Origin: Thinopyrum elongatum
Lineage: Eukaryota > Streptophyta > Magnoliopsida > Poales > Poaceae
NCBI GenBank assembly: GCA_011799875.1
Contig: CM022299.1
Span: 31,089,996 to 31,153,995 of the forward strand
Length of the DNA stretch: 64,000 nucleotides
Direction: 5' to 3'
Shown piece after piece: positions 1-11,896 of this stretch (within the stretch, counting starts at the first letter, position 1; each line of letters opens with the position of its first letter). The translations under genes and the position numbers were made by a program. The notes beneath the pieces are model-generated. The model saw only the letters and a list, made by a program, of their open reading frames with translations, was not told the DNA's origin and searched no databases.

Positions 1-1795
1 ATGATTTGTCTTTATGATACTAACCCATCTCACGAAGTTCCGTTAAGTTTTGTGTGATTGATGTTTTCAAGTTTTGAGTGAGATGTCGATATGAGAAAAA
101 TAAGGAGTGGCAAGACCCTAAGCTTGGGGATGCCCAAGGCACCCCAAGGTAATATTCAAGGAATACCCAAGCATCTAAGCTTGGGGATGCCCCGGAAGAC
201 ATCCCCTCTTTCATCTTCAACACTATCGGTATACCTTACTTGGAGCTATATTTTTATTCGTCACATAATATGTGTTTTGCTTGGAGAGTATTTTCATTTT
301 ACTAGCTATTTGGATAAAATCATTGGATCTGAAATCTTGACTAAGAGAGAGTCCTCACATTGCTATTTAACTATTGGGCAACTCATTGATCTTCACTTGT
401 ATCTTTTTGGAGTAGTTTTGTCATTTACTCTCGTGCTTCACTTATATCCTATGAGTAAATGGTTGAATGAATTGAATATCATAAATCTGAAATTATATAT
501 GTTTCATATGCTTATCCCATGGGGAGTAATACATTCACATATAAGAAGTATAGGTGGTAAAATTTATTGAAAGTTAGCAAACACTGCATTGGTCACTTGA
601 ACAATTCATGAAAGAATATTGAAGGAAGAGAGATTTCACATATAAATAAACTATCTTGGACATCTTCTATGATTGTGAGCCTCATTATTTATTTTCAAAC
701 TTGAGCAAATTAGTTGAAGTTGGACGAGGAAGACAACGTAATGAGTTATGTTTGGGTATATTTGTATAGAAGTTATATTGTTATGGATCCTCCAACATGT
801 GGTGCTTGCTTAGGATCTTTTGCTAGCCAAAAATTTGTGCTAAGTAGAGATACTACTTGTACATCCAAAAACCCTTAAACCCTGTTTCTTGCCATGAGTG
901 TCCACCATATCTACCTATGGATTGAATAAGATCCTTCAAGTAAGTTGTCATCGGTGCATAAAGCAATAAAAATTGCTCCTAAATATGTATGATCTTTTAT
1001 TGTAAGGGAAAATATGCGTTGTACGAAATTGTGATTGTAAAGAAATAAAAGCGACGGACTGCATAATAAAGGTTGCTATCACAAAGGGCAATACAACGTG
1101 ATGTTCCTTTGCATTAAGGGTTTGCACATCCAAAATTAAAAAGCGCATGACAACCTTTGCTTCCCTCTGCAAAGGGCCTATCTTTTACCTTCATGTATTT
1201 ACTTTTATGCAAGAATCAATAGTATTCCTTCTTATTTCAACCTCAATTATTCTTTAGTTGGCAAGCATCATATGATGGGGAAAGTTCCAAGCATATATGT
1301 CCATTCAAATATATTTGATCATGAATTATTATTGTTGACAATTATCTATATGGTAAATAAGTTGGGAAGCGAAACATTAAGCCCCTATCTTTCTCTGTGT
1401 TCGACGGATGCTATTTGTTCTAAAAATATGCTTTGAGTGTTAGCAATCATGCAAGACTATATGATAGTTGAGTATGTGGAATTTGCTAAATCAAAGTTCT
1501 TACATAGACCCTTCCTGAAAATAAAATGAATTGCGGTTGTTTGATGACTGAGAACATAGTTTGTTAGTTTTTAAGAAAGTTTATGGTCTATGCTTTAACA
1601 TGTGAATAGCTTGTTACTTGATCATGAGAAGTTTTATGAGATGAGCTACTGTTTATGATATATAATGATGCTAGAAAAAGTGTTTGGAACTATCATTGAT
1701 CAAATTTATGCATTATGCTAGCATTCACACTTCATAAATTATTTCTTTTATCATTTACCTACTCGAGGACGAGCAGGAATTCAGCTTGGGGATGC
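1..1795 (+). mobile_element. 3' internal noncoding region of truncated Athila-type element A
   Basis: I see no credible coding frame here. The stretch is the 3' tail of an LTR retrotransposon whose left part lies outside the window. Two polypurine-tract-like copies (AAGCTTGGGGATGCC) sit at about 118-133 and 177-191, and a third copy directly precedes the LTR at 1796. The arrangement matches 60410-62216 in element B, so the two tails are homologous. Positions 720-1210 also resemble, in reverse complement, the 3' tail of the minus-strand Athila element (about 21040-21500). A conserved hairpin core lies at 1157-1182. The assignment rests on these internal comparisons and on the abutting LTR. A function beyond an untranslated tail is not evident. 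Confidence 0.75.
1782..1795 (+). promoter_or_regulatory. Polypurine tract preceding LTR1
   Basis: The purine-rich run AGCTTGGGGATGC lies directly before the TGATAC terminus of LTR1. In LTR retrotransposons such a tract primes plus-strand DNA synthesis. Its position shows that LTR1 served as a 3' LTR for the sequence on its left. Confidence 0.7.
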
Positions 1796-4700
1796 TGATA
1801 CGTCTCCGACGTATCTATAATTTATGAAGTATTCATGCCATGTTTACAACAATTTTATATGGTTTTGGTAGGATTTGATTAGAACTAACCCGGACTGACG
1901 CTGTTTTCAGAAGAACTACCGTGGTGTCATTTTTTGTGCAGAAATAAAAGTTCTCGGAATGGGCTGAAAATTTACGGTGAGTTTTTATGGACCAAAAGAG
2001 ACCCCTGAAGCACCACAGCTGGGCCAGGAAGTGACCGAGGTGGCCACAAGCCATCAGGGCGCGCCCTGGGGGGTAGGGCGCGCCCCTACGGCTTGTGGGC
2101 CCCTCGGGCATCCCCTTGACGTGAGACTGATGCAAAAAATTCTTATAAATACCCAAACCTCTAAAAAGAACCCTAGAAGAGAACTTCCACCACCGCAAGC
2201 CTCTATAGCCATGAAAAATCAATCTAGGCCCTCTCCGGCACCCTGCCGGAGGGGGCCATCATCATCGAAGGCCATGGAAGAGGAAGCCGGAGGGGGCCAT
2301 CATCACCATGGATGCCAAGGACCAGAGGGAGAACCTCTCCCATCTAGGGGGGAGGCCATGGAGGAGGAAACACAAGGGGGAGACTCTCTGCCACTCTCTC
2401 TCGGTGGCGCCGGAGTGCCGCCGGTGGAACCATCGCCGCGGTGATCGTCTTCATCAACCTCACCTTCTTCATCACCATCCTCATCTCTTTTAAGTAGTCC
2501 ACTCTCCTGCACCCCACTGTAATCCCCTACTTGAACATGGTGCTTTATGCCACATATTATGATCCCATGATGTGTTGCCATCCTATGATATTTTGAGTAG
2601 ATTTCTTTTGTCTTTTGGGCTGATTGATGATCTAGATTGGTTTGAGTTGTATGCTTTATTTTGGTGCTGCCCTATGGTGCCTTCCATGCCGCGCACATGT
2701 GAGGGATTCCCATTGTAGGGTGTTGCAATACGTTCATGATTCGCTTGTAGTGGGTTGTGATGTTTGCTTGAACTACGTCGGTATTTCCTCAAAGAGGAAG
2801 GGATGATGCAGCACAGCAACGGTAGATATTTCCCTCAGTGATGAGACCAAGGTTATCGAACCAGTAGGAGAACCATGCAACACCACGTAAATAGCTCCTG
2901 CACACAAACAACAAATACTTGCAACCCGACGTAAGAGAGGGGTTGTCAATCCCCCACGGGTAAAAGGATGGGTAAAATTGTAGTAGATTGGATAAGTAGA
3001 TCTTGCGGGAACGCGAGATAAAATAAATAAGTAAAAAATTGCAGCAAGGTATTTTTGTATTTTTGGATTAATAGATCTGAAAATAAAAGCAAATAAAAAT
3101 AGATCGCGAAGGCAAATATATTAAAGAAGAGACCCGGGGGCCGTAGGTTTCACTAGTGGCTTCTCTCGAGAAAAATAACAAATGGTGGGTAAACAAATTA
3201 CTGTTGGGCAATTGATAGAACTTCAAATAATCATGACGATATCCAGGCAATGATCATTATATAGGCATCACGTCCAAGATTAGTAGACCGACTCCTGCCT
3301 GCATCTACTACTATTACTCCACACATCGACCGCTATCCAGCATGCATCTATTGTATTAAGTTCATGGAAAAATGGAGTAATGCAATAAGAACGATGACAT
3401 GATGTAGACAAGATCTATTTATGTAGAAATAGACCCCATCTTGTTATCCTTAATAGCAATGATACATACGTGTCGTTTCCCCTTCTGTCACTGGGATCAA
3501 GCACCATAAGATCGAACCCATCACAAAGCACCTCTTCCCATTGCAAGATAAATAGATCAAGTTGGCCAAATAAAACCCAAATATCGGAGAAGAAATACGA
3601 GGCTATAAGCAATCATGCATATAAGAGATCAAAGAAGACTCAAATAACTTTCATGGATAAAAACATAGATCTGATCATAATTTCAAAGTTCATCGGATCC
3701 CAACAAACACACCTCAAAAAGAGTTACATCAAATAGATCTCCAAGAGACCATTGTATTGAGAATCAAACGAGAGAGAGAAAGCCATCTAGCTACTAACTA
3801 CGGACCCGTAGGTCTACAATGAACTACTCACGCATCAGCGGAGAGGCACCAATGAGGATGATGAACCCCTACGTGATGGTGTCTAGATTGGATCTGTGGT
3901 TTCTGGAATTTGCGGCGGCTGGAATTGATTTTCGTCGACTCCCCTAGGGTTTCTGGAATATTGGGGTATTTATAGAGCAAAGAGGTGGTGCAGGAGGTCT
4001 CCGAGATGGGCACAACCCACCAGGGCGCGCCTGGGGCCCAGGCGCGCCCCGGTGTCTTGTGCTCACCTCGGGCCCCCTCTTCGGTACTTCTTTGGCCCAC
4101 TGGATATCTTCTGGTCCAAAAAAAATCTCCAAAAAGTTTCACTGTGTTTGGACTCCGTTTGGTATTGATTTCCTGCGATGTAAAAAACAAGCAGAAAACA
4201 GCAACTGGCACTGGGCACTATGTCAATAGGTTAGTCCCAAAAAATGATATAAAGTTGATATAAAATGTTTGTAAAACATCCAAAAATGATAATATAACAG
4301 CATGGAAAAATCAAAAATTATAGATACATTGGAGACGTATCAGGTTGCTAGAGTGACAGAAGCTTAAACCCGAGTAAGGGGGTTGTTGCGTATGGGATAA
4401 AGGGGACTTGAGACTTTAATGCTATGGTTGGGTTTTACCTTAATGATCTTTAGTAGTTGCGGATGCTTGCTAGAGTTCCAATCATAAGTGCATATGATCC
4501 AAGTAGAGAAAGTATGTTATCTTATGCCTCACCCTCATATAAAATTGCAATAATGACTACCGATCTTGTTAACAATTGCCTAGGATAATTCCACACACCG
4601 ATCCATCATTATTCCACACTCGCTATTTGTAATATATTATAATATATTCTAACTTTATGTTAACAGCACCTATTTTTATATTTTAGTTCTCTGCTATCAT

Positions 4701-4912
4701 GCAAAGCTATCCTCTTCATACCCACAACGTAGTTTTATTTCTCGTTTCTAGATGGAAGCAAACGTTCGGTGTACGTAGAGTCGTATCAATGGCAGATAGG
4801 ACTTGAGAGAATATTAACCTTACCTTTAGCTCCTTGTGGGTTCGACAATCCATACTTATCACTTCCACCTTCGGAAATTGCGACGATGATTCCTTGCACT
4901 TGGGGATTATCA
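1796..4912 (+). mobile_element. LTR1, TGATACGTCTCC-type gypsy LTR split by a solo LTR
   Basis: The LTR starts TGATACGTCTCC at 1796 and ends ...GGGATTATCA at 4912. Without the solo LTR S3 and one copy of its target repeat it is 1527 bp. It contains a pair of GGCGCGCC palindromes (2058-2065 and 2077-2084) and a TATA box (TATAAATA, 2145-2152), so transcription would start near 2180. The left neighbour is the polypurine tract of element A. The right neighbour is the leader of element C, but no tRNA-complementary primer site follows 4912. LTR1 is therefore either the 3' LTR of A or a recombinant between an A LTR and a C LTR. No target-site duplication is visible around it. Confidence 0.75.
2758..4342 (-). 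mobile_element. Solo LTR S3 inside LTR1
   Basis: Read on the minus strand, this 1585 bp unit starts TGATACGTCTCCAATG at 4342 and ends ...CAAACATCA at 2758. It is flanked by the 5 bp direct repeat ggttg (2753-2757 and 4343-4347). There is no internal coding sequence or second LTR, so it is a solo LTR left by recombination between the two LTRs of one element. Its TATA box (TATAAATA on the minus strand, 3967-3974) and two GGCGCGCC palindromes (4024-4031, 4041-4048) match the promoter layout of related LTRs here. Its first 150 bp resemble the 3' LTR of element B (62217 onward) more closely than S1 or S2. Confidence 0.9.
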
Positions 4913-5284
4913 CCATGCACTTCGTCTTCCTCCAGAAAAAATCACACATCAGCTCAAACCCGTGTTCTTGCTCATCTTGCTGCCATTTTCGATCTCCTTG
5001 CTTGGATCTCCATTTGCAAAACTGTTTTGGGGGATTTTCATCGGTATGTGACTCCTCCAATGGTCCAATTAGTTTTTGCTCTAGTGCTTTATATATTGCA
5101 ATTTTTTGTTGTTGTGGTGACCTTGTTCTTGAGCTTGCATGTCAAATTTATATGGTCCAAACTAGTTTTGTTGAATGATATAGCCTCTAGACACTTGTGG
5201 GAGTAGTTGCTATCAATTTTGTTGCGTTTGGTTCACTTTTATTTTGAGTCACTAAAAATTTCAGAAATTTTTCAGAGGACGAAA
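4913..5284 (+). mobile_element. Leader region of element C
   Basis: This is about 370 bp of noncoding sequence between LTR1 and the ATG of the element C reading frame. It is pyrimidine-rich in places. I find no primer-binding site matching tRNA-Asp (Athila type) or initiator tRNA-Met at its left end, which suggests that a short deletion or an LTR recombination has removed the first bases of the internal region. Confidence 0.5.
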
Positions 5285-6298
5285 ATGTTTAGGAAGATGT
5301 TCCAAGGTGGTTCCTCGAAGAAGAAATCCCCAAGGCTTGCGATACGTGAGTCGGACCTTGAACCACCGCAGGAGGCTCTAGTGCGACCTTGCGAATGGCC
5401 TTCGGATCACTTCAAGACTCGTGCAGGTTTCAAGGAAGAATTTGATATGTACGTGCATAACGCTTACTTGACGAACTTCATGTCAGATTAGTGTTTGTAG
5501 TACTACAACCTTACTGATTCCTTTGTGCGGAGATTTAAGTATTCGGTCCATTGCAATACACACTCTATTTTATTTGATCTTTATGATAAATCATTTAGCA
5601 TGGATATTGAAGAATTTAATGATGCATGCAAAATTCCACAATGGGGCATTTATACTGAACCTCGTAAATCTGATTGCGATGAGTTCCTTGCTAGCATTAC
5701 TGTAGGAGAAACTAGAACCATAACACAAGCCGCTATAGGGAGCATTCACTTTCCTGCATTACATTATTTTGCTCTCTTTATAGGTAGAAGCATTAATGGT
5801 AAACATGACCATAGCCATCTTTGTGCATCTGATCTTATTGTCCTCAAGAGCGCGGTAATGAATGATAAATGATTTAACTTGGGGGCTATCATTGCAAAGC
5901 GGTTACATAATAATGCTTTAGCTGGGGACTTCTTTGGTGGAATTTATGCCACACGTTTAGCTCATTGTCTTGGGGTTCCAATAAAAGAAAATGATATGCA
6001 GTTGCCACCTGCTTTCCTTGATTATGATGCTATGGAACGTTACTAGTTTCTTAAGAGAAGCGAGTTGCCTTTTTAGTACAGACTAATCTTTGACAAGCAG
6101 CGCGTTGTCTATGTTACGCTTCCTGCTCCTACCTTCTTTGACTTTCAGGTAAAACGAAGATATTTCATACTTAAAGAGGAGGCAGACGAGTACGAGAGGG
6201 CGAGAGAGACCGTTCGCCTCCACGAGGTAGCCCGCCAGGCAGTGGCAGCTGCCATTGAGTTCAACCCCAACTACAACTCTGGACATTATCCAGGCTAG
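5285..6298 (+). pseudogene. Decayed single ORF of non-autonomous element C, function unknown
   Basis: One reading frame of 338 codons runs from the ATG at 5285 to a TAG at 6296-6298. Five internal stops break it: TAG 5489, TAG 5498, TGA 5870, TAG 6044 and TAG 6074. The frame never shifts, so decay is by point mutation only. Readable stretches include SITVGETRTITQAAIGSIHF around residues 137-156 and PPAFLDYDAMERY just before the stop at 6044. The C-terminal part is charged and probably helical (EEADEYERARETVRLHEVAR). It has no zinc knuckle, protease, reverse transcriptase or integrase motif. Its place in the element and its general look are compatible with the ATHILA ORF-1 type proteins of plant Athila elements, but I could not test that. 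It is not a host gene: it lies between LTR material on both sides. Confidence 0.6.
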
Positions 6299-8450
6299 AT
6301 GTGCCCCTAGACCAACTTAGGCCAAAAGCCTAAGCTTGGGGGAGACGTATTTCTCACCGACATTACATTCATGCATCACACATTCATTCCAGTTCTTGGT
6401 GTTCATCCTTTTTCATTGTATAATCCATGTTAGTTTATTTTTCTTACTTTCTTCTTGTGTGTTTGAAAAACTTTGAAAAATCCAAAATTATGTCTCACTT
6501 CTTTTTAGTTTTTCTTTCTAGTATAATTAGATGTAGTATTAAAAGAAAACCCAAAAAGATTTCTTGTTCTTCTTATGCTTGTTGGGAGCTTTCCCGTGTA
6601 AATATTTTTTTCTCGTTTTTATTTTTCCTTTCATTAATTTGCTTTCTTCTAGAAAAACAAAAACTCAAAAAAATATTTCAGTGTCTTTCTTTGAAATTAT
6701 TTTCTTTTCTTTGGGTCATAAAGAGAAGACCACGATGAAAATGTTGAGTGGCTTAAAATGCTGTGGGGTGTAAGCCCTGCAGTCCTCATGGTAAAAAAAT
6801 GTTGAGTGGCTCTCACATGTATTATTGTTGATCTAACAAAGAGCCCATATTACCTTGTCTTCTCCTTCAAATAAATGTTGTAGATTCCAGCTTAGTCCAA
6901 TGCACGTGCACTCTTATTATTATTCACATTGTTCGGTCGTGCAAGTGAAAGGCAATAATGACGAAATTTGATGAAATGATTGAGATGGAGAAAAGCTGGT
7001 ACGAACTCAACCTATTTTGTTTTTGTAAATATGATTAGCTCATCATTCCCGATTCAGCCTATTATGAATGAAACATGTTTGCAATGACAATTAGAGATTA
7101 TAGTTACTCATGCCATGCTTAATTAGCTAGGAGCGTATAATGGTTTGTCTTTGCGTGTCAACATGCATTTAAAATGGTTATGATATAGTATGATAGGATG
7201 GTATCCTCCTCTGAATGTTTCAAGTGGCCTGACTTGGCACATGTTCACGCATGTAGTTGAATCAAAACCAACATAGCCTCCACGATATTTATGTTCATGG
7301 TGATTTATATCCTACTCATGCTTGCATTCAATGTTGATTAATCTCAATGCATGTTTATGATCGTTGTCGCTCTCTAGTTGGTCACTTCTCGGTCTATTTG
7401 CCAGCCTTCACTTGTACTAAGCGGAAATACTACTTGTGCATCCACTTCCTTAAACCCAAAGTTGTTCCATATGAGTCCACCATACCTACCTATATGTGGT
7501 ATTTACCTGCCGTTCCAATTAAATTTTCATGTGCCAAACTCTAAACCTTCAAATAATAATATGTTTTGTATGCCCGAATCGCTCATGTAGCGACTGGGGG
7601 ATGTTAGTATCTTCCATGCTAGGTGGGTTATTCTCACGATGAGTGTTTATTCACTTGTCATTCATGAGAGAGTGGCTGGTAATTGGGATGTCCAGTCCTA
7701 TGATAAAATCAAAATCAAAATATAATAATGAAACAAAACTCCCTCGGAATGTTGTTGGAATGGACGGTACCCGTGGATTCAGCTAGCTGTGGAGTGTGTT
7801 TTTTGGTGGAGGGGGAGTAAAAACTTTACCATTCTGTTTGGGAACCGCCTATAATGTGTCTAGCATGGAAGATAGTGAGATCTCTTGGTTGTTATGTTGA
7901 CAATGAAAGCATGCCTCTCAAAATTATATTCATCTCTATTTTAAAAGCTTCAAGCTCTGTCACCTCTGCGAATCCCTGCTTCCCTCTGTGAAGGGCCTAT
8001 CCATTTACTTTTATTGTTGAGTCATCATCTTCTTACAAAAGCACCAGTTAGAGAGCACCACTGTCATTTATATGCGTTGTTATTAATTGATGTTGAGTAT
8101 GAGTGTGACTGGATCTCTTTTGCCATGAATTGATGTCTAGTCAGCATTTATGTTTTGCGGTCTCAGAAACGGCTAGCGAGATACCATCGCATCATATTGT
8201 ATCATGATTGTTTTGAAAAAGTGTTGTCATCCGAGATATCTTATTATTGCTTGCTAGTTGATTATGCCATTGATATGAGTAAATGTGCGACCTAAATGTT
8301 ATTGTGAATATGGTTAGTTCATAATCTTTGCTGAAAACCTGAATGTTGGCTAGACATATTTGCAACAACAAGATCAAACAGAGTTTGTAAAAGTTTTTCT
8401 TTGTCACTTTCAGTTTGTCAACTGAATTGCTTGATAACTAGCAATGGGTT
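6299..8450 (+). mobile_element. 3' noncoding region of element C
   Basis: This AT-rich internal tail has no supported coding sequence. A polypurine-like AAGCTTGGGGGAG occurs near its start (about 6331-6344) and another at its end. Positions 7345-7550 and 7910-8060 align by eye with 61175-61370 and 61735-61900 of element B, and more weakly with element A. The shared core includes CTACTTGTGCATCCA and the hairpin motif at 7976-8001. The pattern is that of a conserved untranslated region within this lineage. Confidence 0.7.
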
Positions 8451-8464
8451 AAGCTTGGGGGAGT
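8451..8464 (+). promoter_or_regulatory. Polypurine tract of element C
   Basis: AAGCTTGGGGGAGT immediately precedes the TGATAC start of LTR2, which marks LTR2 as the 3' LTR of element C. Confidence 0.8.
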
Positions 8465-9850
8465 TGATACGTCTCCATCGTATCTACTTTTCCAACCTCT
8501 TTTGCCCTTGTTTTGGACTCTAATTTACAGGATTTGAATGGAACTAACCTGGACCGACGCTGTTTTCAGCAGAATTGCCTTGGTGTTATTTTTGTTCAGA
8601 AATCAAAGTTCTCGGATGGACCAGAAAATTTATGGAGATTTTTTGTGGAATAAATTAAAAATACTAGTGGAAAAGAATTCCCGAGGGGGGCCACCCAGAG
8701 GCCACAAGCCCTGGGGGCGCGCCTTCCAGGCTTGTGGGGCCCCTGGACCGCCTACAACCCTAACTCCAACTCCATATATACCTATTTGCGGAGAAAAAAA
8801 TTAGAGAGAAGGATTCATCGCGTTTTACGATACGGAGCAGCCTGCGCCTCCTGTTCTTCCTCGGGAGGGCTGATTTGGAGTCCGATCGGGGTTCCAGAGA
8901 GGGGAATCCGTCGCCATCGTCATCATCAACCTTCCTCCATCACCAATTTCATGATGCTCACCGCCGAGAGTGAGTAATTCCATTGTAGGCTTGTTGGACG
9001 GTGATGAGTTGGATGAGATTTATCATGTAATCGAGTTAGTTTTGTTAGGGCTTGATCCCTAGTATCCACTATGTTCTGAGATTGATGTTGCTATGACTTT
9101 GCTATGCTTAATGCTTGTCACTAGGGCCCGAGTGCCATGATTTCAGATCTGAACTTATTATGTTTTCATGAATATATGTGGGTTCTTGGTCCTATCTTGC
9201 AAGTTGTAGACACCTATTACGAGTTATGATCCGCATACCCCAAGGTGACAATAATTGGGATTCTTTCCGGTGATTACCGTAGTTTGAGGAGTTCATGTAT
9301 TCACTAAGTGCTAATGCTTTATTCCGGTTCTCTGTTAAAAGGAGGCCTTAACATCCCTTAGTTTCCTTATGGACCCCGCTGCCACGGGAGGGTAGGACAA
9401 AAGATGTCATGCAAGTTCTTTTCCATAAGCACGCATGACTATATACGGAATACATGCCTACATTACATTGATGAATTGGAGCTAGTTCTGTGTCGCCCTA
9501 GGTTATGACTGCTACATGATGAATATTATCCAACACAATTATCCATCGCTGATCCAATGCCTACGAGCTTTTCACATATTGATCTTTGCTAAGTTACTTC
9601 CACCATGCTGCTGTTACAATCACTACAAACTTGCTATTGTTACTGTTACCACTGTTATTGTTACTTCCACACTACTTTACTAGTAAAACCTTTGCTGCAG
9701 ATATTAAGTCTTCCAGGTGTGGTTAAATTGACAACTCAACTGCTAATAGTCGTGAATATTCTTTGGCTCCCCTTATGTCGAATCAATAAATTTGGGTTGA
9801 ATACTCTACCCTCGAAAACTGTTGCGATCCCCTATACTTGTGGGTTATCA
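8465..9850 (+). mobile_element. LTR2, 3' LTR of element C
   Basis: This 1386 bp LTR starts TGATACGTCTCC at 8465 and ends ...TGTGGGTTATCA at 9850. It has one GGCGCGCC (8716-8723) and a TATA-like CATATATA (8773-8780). It shares the general layout of LTR1 but differs strongly in its right half, so the two are unlikely to be a recent pair. Its right end abuts the middle of a gag frame (element B) with no primer-binding site. The simplest reading is that C was inserted into B gag and that the left boundary was later lost. Flanks (ggagt left, tggac right) do not match. Confidence 0.75.
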
Positions 9851-10944
9851 TGGACAATGATATTGTGAAATTGAATTTATTTCCTTTCTCTTTGCGGAAT
9901 CATGCAAAATTTTGGTTTTCATCTTTGCCACGAAATAGTATTGATTCTTGGGATAAGTGCAAATATGCTTTTATTACTAAGTATTTTCCCCCTGCGAAAA
10001 TTATTTCCCTCAGAAACCAAACTATGATCTTCAAGCAACTTGATCATGAACATGTTGCGCAATCTTGGGAAAGAATGAAGTTAATGCTAAGAAATTGTCC
10101 TACTCATGGTTTAAATCATTTGTTGATTATACAAAAAAATTATGCGGGATTGAATTTTGTTTCTAGAAATCATTTAGATTCCGCAGCGGGTGGTACTTTT
10201 ATGGAGATTAGTTTGGGTGAAGCTACTAAATTACTCTATAATATCATGGCAAATTATTCACAATGGCATACCAAAAGAGCATCTACTATTAAAAAGGTTA
10301 ATTCTGTTGAAGAAATTAGTATTTTGAGTGAAAAAGTTGATGCACTTATGAAATTGGTTGCTAGTAAAAATGCTCCTATTGATTTTAATGATGTGCCTTT
10401 GTCTAATTTGATTGATCAAAATAGTGATCCCATAGATGTAAATTTTGTCTCGCGAAACAATTTTAATAACAATGCTTATAGAGGTAATTTTAATCCTAGG
10501 CCTTTTCCTTGAAATTCCTCTAATAATTATGGCAATTCCTATGGTAATTCTTATAATAATAATAATAATAATAATAGGATGCCCTCTGATCTTGAGAGTA
10601 ATATTAAAGAAATTATCAATGCTCAAAAAGTTTTCAACACTACGATAGAAGAAAAACTGAATAAGATTGATGATATGTCTAGGAGCATTGATAGAATTAC
10701 ACATGATGTAGAAAATCTCAAGATTAAAATTTTTCCACACAAGCTTGATGTCAATGAATCAATTAAGGCTTTATATGTTTCCATGGATGAGAGTAAGAAG
10801 AGAACCGCTATGCTAAGACCTAAAAGAGAATTTTTAGAAAAAGCAATTCCGCCTGATTTTTTTCGTAGTAACAATGAAGATGTTAAAATGATTGGTGTTC
10901 CTTCTATTGATTCCTTGTTTAGTAATGTTAAAATTGATGATAAG
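9851..10944 (+). pseudogene. gag: Gag fragment of element B (middle part)
   Basis: One frame runs from the LTR2 junction to the S1 insertion. The capsid-like core is recognisable: LFPFSLRNHAKFWFSSLP, then SWDKCKYAFITKYFPPAKI and HEHVAQSWERMKLMLRNCPT. A short low-complexity Asn/Gly/Tyr stretch follows, encoded partly by an ATA repeat (10553-10576), and then a charged segment likely to form a coiled coil (about 10600-10760). A TGA at 10510-10512 interrupts the frame, probably at a former TGG. The gag start is absent. Removing S1 and one ataag repeat restores the same frame into 58984, which supports S1 as a clean insertion. Confidence 0.85.
10553..10576 (+). repeat. ATA/AAT trinucleotide microsatellite in gag
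   Basis: Eight tandem ATA units encode an asparagine run inside the Asn/Gly/Tyr-rich linker of the element B gag. It is probably length-variable between copies. Confidence 0.9.
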
Positions 10945-11896
10945 TGATACGTCTCCAACGTATCTATAATTTTTTATTGTTCCATGCTATTATATTATCT
11001 GTTTTGGATGTTTTATATGCATTAATATGCTATTTTATATTATTTTTGGGACTAACTTATTAACCTAGAGCCTGGTGCCAGTTTATGTTTTTCCTTGTTT
11101 TTGAGTTTTACAGAAAAGGAATATCAAACTGAGTCCAAACGGAATAAAACTTTCGCGATGATTTTTCTTGGACCAGAAGACATCCACGAAACTTGGAGGC
11201 CAAGTCAGAAGAGTCCCGAGGGCTCCACAAGCCCTCAGGGCGCGCCCCTGGCTTGTGGGCCCCCCGAGAGTCCACCGACCTCCCTCTCAGCTCTATAAAT
11301 CCTCAAATATTCCCAAATGACCAGAGGCGTCCACCAAAATACTTTTCCGCCGCCGTAACCTTCTGTACCCGTGAGATCCCATCTTGGGGCCTTTTCCGGC
11401 ATCCTGTCGGAGGGGGATTCGATCATTGAGGGCTTCTACATCAAGTCTATTGCCCTTCTGATGAAGCATGAGTAGTTTACCTCAGACCTACGGGTCCATA
11501 GCTAGTAGCTAGATGGCTTCTTCTCTCTCTTTGATTCTCAATAACATGTTCTCCTCGTTGTTCTTGGAGATCTATCCGATGTAATATTCTTTTGTGGTGT
11601 GTTTGTCGAGATCCGATGAATTGTGGATTTATGATCAGTTTATCTATGAATATTATTTGAATCTTCTCTGAATTCTTATATGCATGAATTGATATCTTTG
11701 TATTTCTCTTCAAATTATCGGTTTGGTTTGGCCAACTAGATTGGTTCTTCTTGCAATGGGAGAGGTGCCTAGTTTTGGGTTCAATCTTGCGGTGTCCTCA
11801 CCTAGAAACAAAGTAGGGGTAGTGAGGCACGTATTGTATTGTTTCCATCAAGGGTAAAAAAGATGGGGTTTTCATCATATTGCTTGAGTTTACCCC
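10945..11896 (+). mobile_element. Solo LTR S1, left part
   Basis: This is the left 952 bp of a solo LTR that starts TGATACGTCTCCAACG at 10945. The right part is 58361-58978, and the joined LTR is 1570 bp. The target repeat ataag flanks it at 10940-10944 and 58979-58983. It carries GGCGCGCC at 11239-11246 and a TATA box (TATAAAT, near 11294). The copia element split it at acccc. S1 and S2 (12434-14002) are nearly identical in length and closely similar in sequence, so both belong to one family. Confidence 0.92.

Noticed and set aside
2303..2581. Frames in the GC-rich part of LTR1 with Glu/Asp runs
   Set aside because: They lie downstream of the LTR TATA box, are not conserved in LTR2, and derive from GAG/GAT-rich low-complexity sequence.
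6427..6773. Phe/Leu-rich frames in element C that look like membrane segments
   Set aside because: They come from T-rich noncoding sequence, and overlapping frames give the same hydrophobic look.
9605..9868. Plus-strand frame across the end of LTR2
   Set aside because: It crosses the LTR2/gag junction and is chance openness in T- and A-rich LTR sequence.
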